This document shows, one piece after another, positions 1 to 6,185 of a stretch of DNA of 8,501 bases. The stretch's first letter is position 1, and each line of letters begins with the position of its first letter. The notes under the pieces are model-generated. The model was not told the origin of the DNA. It saw nothing but the letters and a program-made list of their open reading frames with translations, and searched no databases. Source of the stretch: an uncultured Erysipelotrichaceae bacterium (GTDB taxonomy: Bacteria; Bacillota_I; Bacilli_A; Erysipelotrichales; Erysipelotrichaceae); the NCBI GenBank assembly GCA_902795905.1, contig CADBMY010000090.1:1-8501 (forward strand), written 5' to 3'. The position numbers and the translations under genes are program-made.

Positions 1-886
1 GCATGATACAGGCACCTGTCTCATCATGTCCGTCACAGATACAGCGCAGGATGACGGCTTTGACCGGTGCCGCAGAGTAGATGTAGATCGTATCTCCCTT
101 TGCGATCTTCTTGCGCGTATGCCAGTGCAGTACCTGATACCTCTTAAAAGCCCCGTAAACGTCGTATATGGCCGGATTGGAGGGGATAAGCCAATCATGC
201 GCAGACAGTCTCGAAGGAGGCGGCAGGATGGCTTTACGGCTCTCTGTGATCATTTCCTTCAGCTGGTCATCACTGACTGTATCATCGAGGATCACCGTAT
301 ACCAGTTCTGCTTGTTCATGTGCCAGGCCGGGTATACACCTTGTATCTTCAGTCTTTCTTCGACAGGTGTATCTCCGGTCTTCAGGTCGAGGATCTCTGT
401 CTCCGTATCGTCTGCCCCGGGATCCAGTTTACTGCGCGGTATGGTGCCGATCAAAGCGTACCATTTGGAAGATACAGGATCACGGAAGACATGTCCCTTA
501 ACACGTTTAAACGGAGTATCGGGGATATCCTGCCAGGTATCCCTGATCCATGCGGCAAGTCGGTTTGCCTGATCACTGATGAAAGGGACAGGTTCAAAAC
601 AGCTGCGGGCAATCTCTTCAAGGATATCAAGATACTTCTCACGGATATCGGCAGCGTAGGCATTTCTTCTGACCGCCCGGAAGGCAGTATATTCTTCGCC
701 AAGATCGGTATCGATCACTTTCCCGGAGATACCGCTCTCTCTGCTTACCTCAACATGCGCAAGAAAAGCACCGTCCATGAATCGCTCTTCATAAACGTAT
801 ATGCCGTTATCTTCACGGAAACCGTACGCAGACAGTTTATCTTTTACCGGCCGCAGACGGGCAAACAGATCACTTTCCAGACTCAT
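1..886 (-). CDS. MmcQ/YjbR-family protein with C-terminal EVE/PUA-like domain (3' end outside window)
   Basis: The minus strand is open from an ATG at 886-884 to the window edge (295 codons, no stop), so the C-terminus is missing. The first ~220 residues resemble MmcQ/YjbR, a small predicted DNA-binding family with a CyaY-like fold: an FRD...SKWYALI strand near residues 134-146, an ILDLK strand near 165-169, and the family's typical end, MNKQNWYTVIL at 190-200 followed by a DDQLKEMI helix. Residues ~231-285 (DWLIPSNPAIYDV..., then KGDTIYIYSAAP) look like an EVE/PUA-type barrel, a fold that often binds modified bases or RNA. MmcQ/YjbR function is poorly known, so no substrate is proposed. No good Shine-Dalgarno precedes the ATG; a TATAAT box lies only 6 nt upstream, which suggests a leaderless mRNA. 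Family calls are from memory of motifs; the YjbR half is firmer than the EVE half. Confidence 0.8.
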   Translation of the reverse strand, partial: MSLESDLFARLRPVKDKLSAYGFREDNGIYVYEERFMDGAFLAHVEVSRESGISGKVIDTDLGEEYTAFRAVRRNAYAADIREKYLDILEEIARSCFEPVPFISDQANRLAAWIRDTWQDIPDTPFKRVKGHVFRDPVSSKWYALIGTIPRSKLDPGADDTETEILDLKTGDTPVEERLKIQGVYPAWHMNKQNWYTVILDDTVSDDQLKEMITESRKAILPPPSRLSAHDWLIPSNPAIYDVYGAFKRYQVLHWHTRKKIAKGDTIYIYSAAPVKAVILRCICDGHDETGACIM

Positions 887-892
887 ACCTAC

Positions 893-921
893 ATTATAGT
901 CAATGTGGAACGTTTTGACAG
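893..921 (-). promoter_or_regulatory. Promoter for the MmcQ/YjbR-like gene
   Basis: Read on the minus strand, CTGTCA (921-916, 4 of 6 matches to TTGACA) is followed after 17 nt by a perfect TATAAT (898-893). Normal spacing puts transcription start at about 886, the A of the ATG, so the transcript would have essentially no 5' leader. The perfect -10 box and spacing are visible; the start site is inferred. Confidence 0.55.
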
Positions 922-957
922 AATTCCTGACCTTTTTGTAAATACAGAGATTTATAC

Positions 958-986
958 TTGCGCATTCCTGATATTCCTAATATAAT
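958..986 (+). promoter_or_regulatory. Promoter for the symporter-pyr operon
   Basis: TTGCGC (958-963) and a perfect TATAAT (981-986) are separated by exactly 17 nt. Start of transcription is expected at about 992-993, giving a leader of roughly 130 nt before the symporter gene. This is the only strong sigma-70/sigma-A-like promoter I see upstream of the operon. All genes to 6185 are so closely packed that they probably depend on it. Confidence 0.6.
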
Positions 987-991
987 CTGCC

Positions 992-1030
992 ATGGAAAAA
1001 CAGTCTTTAACACAGTACGAGATGCTGTGA
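992..1030 (+). CDS. Putative 12-residue leader peptide (MEKQSLTQYEML)
   Basis: A short ORF begins with the ATG at 992-994, right at the predicted transcription start, and ends with TGA at 1028-1030. There is no Shine-Dalgarno, so it would have to be translated as a leaderless message. Its codons run through the first hairpin arm of the attenuator-like structure, and its stop lies in the arm that can switch partners. It has no run of a single amino acid as in classical trp or his leaders; Ser, Leu and Thr codons (1004-1012) lie just at the first arm. Its position is suggestive, but an ORF this short can occur by chance. Confidence 0.3.
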   Translation: MEKQSLTQYEML

Positions 1031-1106
1031 AGGCGATCATATGCATATATGTGTTTTATACAGATAGGTGAATGATATCCTCACAGCGTACGGTGGGGAT
1101 TTTTTT
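1011..1106 (+). promoter_or_regulatory. Attenuator-like leader with competing hairpins and U-tract terminator
   Basis: Four segments can pair in exclusive ways. Segment 1 (1011-1017) pairs with segment 2 (1023-1029): 7 pairs, 5-nt loop. Segment 2 extended (1022-1033) pairs with segment 3 (1079-1089): 11 pairs including one G-U, with one bulged A at 1031. Segment 3 extended (1077-1084) pairs with segment 4 (1093-1100): 8 pairs, and the run of seven T at 1100-1106 completes an intrinsic terminator. Pairing 2:3 would therefore block the terminator and pairing 1:2 would allow it. The structure ends 1 nt before the Shine-Dalgarno of the symporter, so it could control the whole operon. The pairings are read directly; regulation is inferred, and the signal (pyrimidine, amino acid or other) is unknown. 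I see no PyrR-type binding motif. Confidence 0.5.
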
Positions 1107-1107
1107 C

Positions 1108-1115
1108 GGAGGAGG
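1108..1115 (+). promoter_or_regulatory. Ribosome binding site fixing the symporter start
   Basis: GGAGGAGG lies 7 nt before the ATG at 1123, the best Shine-Dalgarno in the window. An in-frame ATG at 1072 has AGGTG only 1 nt away and would put non-family residues ahead of the protein, so 1123 is preferred. Confidence 0.85.
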
Positions 1116-1122
1116 CAACTAT

Positions 1123-2463
1123 ATGCAAAAGAAAAATACCAGAGATCTTACTGCCAAGATGATGATTGCGATGATCCTCGGTCTGCTCTGCGGACTGGGT
1201 GCGATCGCTCTCCGTGAGTCTGCCGGAAGCACTTCGGCAGTCTGGACGACGCTTAACAATCTGCTGTTTGCGGACATTTCGGCGGCAGGAAATGAATCCG
1301 CACTCGGTCTCTTCTATATCATCGGGCAGCTCTTCGTCAAGGCTCTGCAGCTGGTCATCATTCCGATGGTCTTCACCAGTATCGTCATGGCTATGGTGCG
1401 GATCTCCGATTCCCGCAAGCTTGGCCGTATCTCTTCCAAGACAATCGGCTACTTCCTGTTTACAACAGTTGTATCGATCCTGCTGGCAGCAATCGTCGGC
1501 ATCATCGCATATAATCTCGGTGCCTTTACCAACACAGCACTGGATCTGGCAGGGCAGACCGGCAGTACCGGCAGTAACCCGCTGATGGTCCTGATGAATG
1601 CTGTGCCGAACAACCTCGTCTCTGCCTTCGGCAATAACGGCGGTGTGCTGGCGATCGTCTTCTCGGCTGTCGCTGTCGGCCTCTCCGTGAATGCTCTGCA
1701 GGACAAGGTGACGATCCTGCCCAAGCTCTGTCAGGAGGTCAGTGATATCGTTACGATCTTCCTCAGCTTTGTCGTAAACAAGTTCGGCCCCATCGCAATC
1801 TTCTGTCTGATTACCAGAACATGCGCTGCATATGGTATAACATACTTGAAGCCTGCCATGGCATATGTTCTGCTTACGGTAGCTCTGTTACTGCTCGTAC
1901 TGATCTGCGGCTACGGTCTGTTCGTCTATATCACAACAGGTCTCAGCCCCGTGAAATTCGTCAAGAAGATCGCCAAGGTCGCACTGTTTGGTTTCTCCAC
2001 TTCTTCCAGTGCTGCTACACTGCCGCTGAACCTGCAGACAGCAGAGAATGATCTCGGTATCAATTCGGAGATCGCATCGTTCGTTCTGCCGCTTGGTATG
2101 ACCGTAAACATGGACGGTACAGCGATCATGCAGGTCATTGCGACGATCTTCATTGCCGGCTGTTCCGGTTATCAGATCTCGTTTGGTTCTCTGCTTGTGA
2201 TCGGTCTTCTGGCGATCGTAGCTTCGATCGGTACACCGGCAGCACCCGGTGCCGGTGCCGTCATCCTGTTTACGATCCTTTCCGGCATGGGCTTCACCAA
2301 TGATATGGCACTGATGACATACTCTCTGATCCTGGCGATCAACCGTCCGATCGAGATGCTCGTTACAGCACTGAATGTTGTCGGTGACAGCGCCTGCGCC
2401 ATGGCTGTAGCCAAGAGCGAAGGAGCACTGAATACGGAAGTGTTTGAAAGAGAGGAAAAATAA
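1123..2463 (+). CDS. Dicarboxylate/amino acid:cation symporter (DAACS/SLC1 family)
   Basis: This 446-residue polytopic membrane protein has the SLC1/GltPh fold signatures: a serine-rich HP1 tip FSTSSSAATLP (291-301), TM7 NMDGT (329-333), HP2 tip ASIGTPAAPGAG (367-378), and a TM8 with T415, N418 and D422, matching GltPh T398, N401 and D405. The family imports acidic or neutral amino acids or C4-dicarboxylates with Na+ or H+. By alignment to remembered GltPh, the side-chain-binding Arg397 is Val414, Asp394 (amino-group ligand) is Glu411 and Asp390 is Asn407. A standard aspartate, glutamate or C4-dicarboxylate substrate is therefore doubtful; a neutral amino acid or another compound is possible. 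The gene heads the pyr operon and its stop overlaps pyrK by 1 nt (TAATG), implying co-expression. E. coli DctA, of this family, takes up orotate, so a pyrimidine precursor is a context-based alternative. The family is certain; the substrate is not. Confidence 0.93.
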   Translation: MQKKNTRDLTAKMMIAMILGLLCGLGAIALRESAGSTSAVWTTLNNLLFADISAAGNESALGLFYIIGQLFVKALQLVIIPMVFTSIVMAMVRISDSRKLGRISSKTIGYFLFTTVVSILLAAIVGIIAYNLGAFTNTALDLAGQTGSTGSNPLMVLMNAVPNNLVSAFGNNGGVLAIVFSAVAVGLSVNALQDKVTILPKLCQEVSDIVTIFLSFVVNKFGPIAIFCLITRTCAAYGITYLKPAMAYVLLTVALLLLVLICGYGLFVYITTGLSPVKFVKKIAKVALFGFSTSSSAATLPLNLQTAENDLGINSEIASFVLPLGMTVNMDGTAIMQVIATIFIAGCSGYQISFGSLLVIGLLAIVASIGTPAAPGAGAVILFTILSGMGFTNDMALMTYSLILAINRPIEMLVTALNVVGDSACAMAVAKSEGALNTEVFEREEK

Positions 2464-3197
2464 TGCCTGTACAGGAATGTTTGCAGGTCATTGAGAATGT
2501 ACGTATAAAAGAAGATGTCTTTCGTCTGGTTCTGTCCGGACAGAGACATTTCTTTCTTAAGTGCGGACAGTTTGTCAATGTCAAGGTGCCGGGCAAGGCA
2601 CTCAGAAGACCGATCTCGGTCACATCCTATACCGATCATACGGTTACCCTGACATACCGTATTGCCGGTGAAGGCACAAAACTGCTGACGGAGTGCACGG
2701 GAGAACTGGATGTGATCAATGAGTGCGGCAACGGTTTCTCGTTTGATCTGTTTGAGAAGGATATCCTGCTGATCGGCGGCGGTATCGGTACGGCACCGTT
2801 AGTTGCGTGTGCTGAAGAAGCGGTAAAGAGAGGTCTGAAGGTCCATGCGGTCTTTGGCTTCCGTGACCGTTCACAGACGCTGTTTGAAGAAGAAATGAAG
2901 AAACTCGGTGCCGATCTGCACTATGTGTATGACGAAGACGGAGAAAATACCGTCACCAAAGTCAGAGATCTTGGCTGGCAGGATATGAACTTCCTGTGCT
3001 GCGGGCCGACGGTCATGATGAGAGCGGCAGATGAACTGATGACCGGAGAAGGTGAATTCTCGCTGGAGACACGCATGGGATGCGGCTTCGGCGGCTGTAT
3101 GGGCTGCTCGCTGAAACTGAAGAGCGGTATGGCCAGAATATGCAAGGAAGGCCCGGTATTCCGAAAGGGGGAGATCCTGTGGGAAAACTTACTGTAG
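2463..3197 (+). CDS. pyrK: Dihydroorotate dehydrogenase B (NAD+), electron transfer subunit PyrK
   Basis: PyrK passes electrons from the FMN of PyrD through a [2Fe-2S] cluster and FAD to NAD+ in the cytosolic class 1B enzyme (PyrD2PyrK2). The 244-residue length is about usual. Visible signatures are RRPISV (48-53) for FAD binding, YRIAGEGTKLL (65-75), the nucleotide-binding LIGGGIGTAPL (103-113), CCGPTVMM (179-186), and a C-terminal cluster of C207, C212, C215 and C227 (C-X4-C-X2-C-X11-C) followed by KEGPVF. The start ATG shares its A with the symporter stop, with AGAGG at 2451-2455 seven nt upstream. The 3' end overlaps pyrD by 19 nt, which suits stoichiometric synthesis of the two subunits. 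Nothing is missing or truncated. Confidence 0.96.
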   Translation: MPVQECLQVIENVRIKEDVFRLVLSGQRHFFLKCGQFVNVKVPGKALRRPISVTSYTDHTVTLTYRIAGEGTKLLTECTGELDVINECGNGFSFDLFEKDILLIGGGIGTAPLVACAEEAVKRGLKVHAVFGFRDRSQTLFEEEMKKLGADLHYVYDEDGENTVTKVRDLGWQDMNFLCCGPTVMMRAADELMTGEGEFSLETRMGCGFGGCMGCSLKLKSGMARICKEGPVFRKGEILWENLL

Positions 3198-4093
3198 AAC
3201 TGTCAGGCATGACACTGAAGAATCCGGTGATCCCGGCCAGCGGCACATACGGCTACGGCATGGATTATCTGGACTTTTACGACGTAAATATTCTGGGCTC
3301 GTTTTCAATCAAGGGAACGACCCTGCATCCGCGTGAGGGCAACGGTCTGCCGAGGATCTGTGAATATGACCAGGGCATGTTAAACTCCGTAGGACTGCAG
3401 AATCCCGGTGTACATGATGTGGCGGAGAAGATCTTTCCGGAACTGAAGAAGGTGTATCACGGTCAGGTAATTGCCAATATCAGCGGTTTCTCCTTTGATG
3501 AGTATGTGGAATGTGCGAAGATCATGGACCGTGAGGATATCGTCGGTATTCTGGAACTGAATATCTCCTGTCCGAATGTCCATGGCGGCGGTGCCAGTTT
3601 CGGTACCGATATACCCACAGCTGTAGAAGTGCTGAAAAGAGTCAAACAGGCAGTACGTAAACCGGTATATGTCAAATGTACTCCGCAGTGCCCGGATCTT
3701 GTCGGTATGTGCAGGGCTCTGGAAGAAAACGGAGCCGACGGTCTTGTGCTGTCCAATACATTCCTTGGCATCAGGCTTGACCGCAGGACCGGTAAACCGA
3801 TCATGAAGAATATCACCGGCGGTGTCAGCGGTCCCGGCATCTTTCCGCAGGCCCTGTACAAGGTATATCAGGTCTATCCTCATGTACATATTCCGATCAT
3901 TGGATGTGGCGGAATCAGTACTGCAGATGATATTATTGAGATGATGTCAGCGGGTGCTGCGGCGGTAGAGATCGGTACGCTGAATCTGACCGACCCGCAG
4001 AGGATCCCGCAGATCATAACAGAACTTGAACAATTGTGCGATACGCTCCATGTGGAGAGTATCACCGAAATTACAGGAAGGGCACACAGATGA
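3179..4093 (+). CDS. pyrD: Dihydroorotate dehydrogenase B (NAD+), catalytic subunit PyrD
   Basis: This enzyme oxidises (S)-dihydroorotate to orotate with FMN, step four of UMP synthesis. It has 304 residues from a GTG start. Signatures are NPVIPASGTYG (15-25), GSFSIKGTT (40-48), NSVGLQNPG (69-77), ELNISCPNV (126-134) with C131 as the catalytic base typical of class 1 enzymes (class 2 has Ser), VYVKCTP (163-169) with the FMN-contacting Lys, and the phosphate-binding loops NITGGVSGPG (211-220) and IIGCGGI (240-246). GTG at 3179 is chosen because GGGGGAG (3167-3173) sits 5 nt upstream and the protein then begins GKLTVELSGMTLKNP, as relatives do; an in-frame ATG at 3080 would add 33 foreign residues and overlap pyrK deeply. 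The stop overlaps pyrF as ATGA. Class 1B is supported by the adjacent pyrK. Confidence 0.96.
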   Translation: MGKLTVELSGMTLKNPVIPASGTYGYGMDYLDFYDVNILGSFSIKGTTLHPREGNGLPRICEYDQGMLNSVGLQNPGVHDVAEKIFPELKKVYHGQVIANISGFSFDEYVECAKIMDREDIVGILELNISCPNVHGGGASFGTDIPTAVEVLKRVKQAVRKPVYVKCTPQCPDLVGMCRALEENGADGLVLSNTFLGIRLDRRTGKPIMKNITGGVSGPGIFPQALYKVYQVYPHVHIPIIGCGGISTADDIIEMMSAGAAAVEIGTLNLTDPQRIPQIITELEQLCDTLHVESITEITGRAHR

Positions 4094-4797
4094 AAGGTGA
4101 AGTAATTATTGCGTGTGATTTTCAGAGTCACAAGGAAACACTCGAATTTCTGGATCTGTTCCATGACCAGAAGCCGTTTGTCAAGATCGGTATGGAAGTC
4201 TTCTACGGAAACGGACCGGACATCGTCAGGGAGATCAAGGACAGAGGTCATCGTATCTTTCTTGATCTGAAGCTTCATGACATTCCGAATACCGTATATA
4301 AGTCCATGCGCAAGCTTGCGGAGCTGGATGTGGATATGGTCAATGTCCATGCGGCAGGTACGATCGAGATGATGGCGGCAGCCAGGAGAGCACTGGATGA
4401 GAAAGGTTCCAATGCCTTACTGCTGGCGGTCACTCAGCTGACCAGCACCAGTGAAGAGGTTATGCGCAGGGAACTGCTGATCGATCACTCGATGGAGACG
4501 ACGGTCAGACACTATGCCGCAAATGCGAAGAAAGCAGGCTGTAACGGTGTCGTCTGCTCACCGCTGGAAGTAACCAGTGTTATTGCGGAATGCGGCGAGG
4601 ATTTCGTGACAGTTACCCCCGGTATCCGTTTTGCGAGTGATGAGAAGGGTGACCAGAAGCGTGTTACAACACCTGCCGGAGCCAGAAAGCTTGGCTCAAC
4701 ATTTATTGTCGTAGGAAGATCGATCACTGCGGCCAAGGATCCCGTAGAGGCTTACCTGAGAGCCAGCCGTGATTTTGAGGAAGGAGCTGAAGACTGA
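4090..4797 (+). CDS. pyrF: Orotidine 5'-phosphate decarboxylase PyrF
   Basis: PyrF decarboxylates OMP to UMP, the last step of de novo pyrimidine synthesis, without cofactor. The 235-residue protein fits the short bacterial family. The catalytic D-x-K-x-x-D motif is intact (D59, K61, D64 in FLDLKLHDIPNT). D10 in IIACDF and K32 in VKIG complete the charged network, and TPGIR (176-180), GDQKRVTTP (187-195) and VVGRSIT (207-213) form the phosphate-binding end of the barrel. The ATG overlaps the pyrD stop (ATGA), with AGGAAGG (4075-4081) 8 nt upstream; an upstream in-frame ATG at 4036 is rejected because it would add 18 residues unlike the family. The gene overlaps pyrE by 1 nt. Confidence 0.97.
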   Translation: MKGEVIIACDFQSHKETLEFLDLFHDQKPFVKIGMEVFYGNGPDIVREIKDRGHRIFLDLKLHDIPNTVYKSMRKLAELDVDMVNVHAAGTIEMMAAARRALDEKGSNALLLAVTQLTSTSEEVMRRELLIDHSMETTVRHYAANAKKAGCNGVVCSPLEVTSVIAECGEDFVTVTPGIRFASDEKGDQKRVTTPAGARKLGSTFIVVGRSITAAKDPVEAYLRASRDFEEGAED

Positions 4798-5432
4798 TGA
4801 AACGTAAAATTGCCAAGGATCTGCTGGAAGTAAAAGCGGTATTTCTGAGACCGGAGAATCCCTTTGTGTGGGCCAGCGGTATCAAGTCACCGATCTATTG
4901 TGACAACAGACTGACACTGTCCTATCCGGATGTACGTACAGACGTAGAGGAAGCTCTTGCCCAGATCATCCGTGAGCACTATCCCGAGTGCACATGCATC
5001 ATGGGTACGAGTACAGCCGGTATCGCTCATGCGGCGATCACGGCAACGATCCTCGGTCTGCCGATGGGCTATGTCCGCGCCAATGCCAAGGATCACGGAC
5101 GCAACAACCAGATCGAAGGACGTATTGAAAAGGGCATGAAGGTCGTTGTTATTGAGGATCTGATCTCGACAGCCGGCAGTGTTGTCGATGTCGTAGAAGC
5201 CCTGCGTGAAGTCGGTGCCGAAGTTCTCGGTATTGCCTCGATCTTTACCTACGGTATGAAGAAAGCAGCTGACAGACTGGCTGAACACCATGTCGGAAAT
5301 ATCTCTGCTTCGGACTATGATACGCTGCTGGAAGTGGCTGTAGAAGAAAAGTATATCGATGCTTCGATCGTACCGAATCTGCTGGCTTTCCGTGATAATC
5401 CTTCGGATGAGAGCTGGATCGTCGGTCAGTAA
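4797..5432 (+). CDS. pyrE: Orotate phosphoribosyltransferase PyrE
   Basis: PyrE joins orotate to PRPP, giving OMP, the step between PyrD and PyrF. The 211-residue length is usual. Signatures are FVWASGIKSPIYCDNR (23-38), the GTSTAGIAHA segment (70-79), the flexible catalytic loop AKDHGRNNQIEG (97-108) and the PRPP-binding motif VVVIEDLISTAGS (116-128). The PRPP motif usually reads STGGS or TTGGS; here A126 replaces the first Gly, a mild change. The ATG overlaps the pyrF stop (TGATG), with AAGGAG at 4781-4786. The stop TAA is in frame with, and only 6 nt before, the next gene. I expect an active enzyme. Confidence 0.96.
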   Translation: MKRKIAKDLLEVKAVFLRPENPFVWASGIKSPIYCDNRLTLSYPDVRTDVEEALAQIIREHYPECTCIMGTSTAGIAHAAITATILGLPMGYVRANAKDHGRNNQIEGRIEKGMKVVVIEDLISTAGSVVDVVEALREVGAEVLGIASIFTYGMKKAADRLAEHHVGNISASDYDTLLEVAVEEKYIDASIVPNLLAFRDNPSDESWIVGQ

Positions 5433-5438
5433 TCGGAT

Positions 5439-6185
5439 ATGAGAAGCATTCAGATCGTTCTGTCACCGGCGGCCGGAAAAGTGCTGATCGCCAAAGCCCT
5501 GGCCCAAAGAGAAGATGTCAAAAAGGCTCTCAGTGAACATACCGTGGTGCTGATCCGCGGTACGACAAACGCATATCTGGCGAAGGAACTGCTCGCTTTG
5601 ATCGGTGAAGACTTCGACATGCGCGGATTCTTCCGCGGTGTGGTCAAATCGCCGCAGGCACAACTCAGCGTCAAACCGCAGGAATACGATGTTGTCATAC
5701 GGCAGGGCAGGCTTCTTCAGGGAGAAGATATCTATTCGGTCAAGGACAGTCTTGGCGCGGAGGATATGATCTTCAAGGGTGCCAATGCGGTATATCTTCC
5801 GACCCGCAAAGCCGGTGTTCTGCTTGGCAATCCCACGACCGGTACGATGGCAGCTGTACAGGAAGCACATCTTGGCAGACGCACAGCGGTGATCCATCCT
5901 GTCGGGGTTGAAAAGAGAGTGGAAGAGCCGGTCGAAGTGCTGGCGGATCTGATCAACGGACCGGAAGACAGCGGTCTTCGCTTCTATCCGTCTTCCGGCA
6001 GGGCATATACCGAACTGGATGCACTGCAGGATCTTTTCGGGGTGACTGCACATATCATCTCTGCCGGCGGTGTCGGCGGCTATGAAGGGTGCACGTATTT
6101 CCAGGTACAGGGATCTGATGAAGCACTTGAGGAAGTAAAAAAGTGTGCCGCTTCACTCAGCAGCACACCACCCTACGAACTCTGA
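5439..6185 (+). CDS. Conserved-looking protein of unknown function at the end of the pyr operon
   Basis: I cannot name this 248-residue protein. It has no signal peptide or membrane segment and reads as a soluble alpha/beta protein. Notable parts are LSPAAGKVLIAKAL (8-21), the Gly/Thr turn VVLIRGTTNAYLAKELL (36-52), IFKGANAV (111-118), a Gly-rich segment GVLLGNPTTGTMAAV (126-140), VIHPVGVEKR (151-160), and a C-terminal SAGGVGGYEGCTYFQVQG strand followed by an EALEEVKK helix that could be a small ferredoxin-like module. The Gly-rich turns would suit a phosphate- or nucleotide-binding fold, but this is a guess. The start is ATG at 5439, 6 nt after the pyrE stop and in the same frame. The upstream GGA is a poor ribosome site, so translation probably depends on ribosomes finishing pyrE. 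Position suggests a role linked to pyrimidine or PRPP metabolism. The reading frame is well supported; function is open. Confidence 0.88.
   Translation: MRSIQIVLSPAAGKVLIAKALAQREDVKKALSEHTVVLIRGTTNAYLAKELLALIGEDFDMRGFFRGVVKSPQAQLSVKPQEYDVVIRQGRLLQGEDIYSVKDSLGAEDMIFKGANAVYLPTRKAGVLLGNPTTGTMAAVQEAHLGRRTAVIHPVGVEKRVEEPVEVLADLINGPEDSGLRFYPSSGRAYTELDALQDLFGVTAHIISAGGVGGYEGCTYFQVQGSDEALEEVKKCAASLSSTPPYEL
6137..6168 (-). terminator. Intrinsic terminator of the hydroxyacid dehydrogenase, inside the opposite gene
   Basis: On the minus strand GTGTGC (6168-6163) pairs with GCACAC (6148-6143). The stem continues inward with a T-G wobble and GCT/AGC, giving 10 pairs around the 6-nt loop GAGTGA, and is followed by six T (6142-6137). 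It begins 18 nt past the dehydrogenase stop, inside the last codons of the convergent operon gene. There is no U-tract in the other direction, so it should act on minus-strand transcripts only. Confidence 0.7.

Noticed and set aside
915..944. TTGACA at 915-920 as -35 of a plus-strand promoter
   Set aside because: No acceptable -10 lies 16-18 nt downstream; the nearest, TAAATA at 939, matches poorly. The pair at 958-986 is better.
26..985. Long plus-strand open frame of 319 codons
   Set aside because: It is the antisense shadow of the minus-strand MmcQ/YjbR-like gene; its composition (many Arg, Cys, Ile) matches no family and it has no ribosome site.
1072..1122. Upstream ATG giving the symporter 17 more residues
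   Set aside because: Its AGGTG is only 1 nt away and the extension crosses the terminator hairpin; ATG 1123 has an excellent GGAGGAGG at 7 nt.
992..1122. PyrR-binding box or known riboswitch in the leader
   Set aside because: I see no match to the PyrR motif (AGxCCxGxGAGG-type) and no recognisable riboswitch core or T-box sequence; only the competing hairpins.
3080..3178. ATG at 3080 as pyrD start
   Set aside because: The extra 33 residues are out-of-frame pyrK sequence; GTG 3179 has a strong ribosome site and the expected N-terminus.
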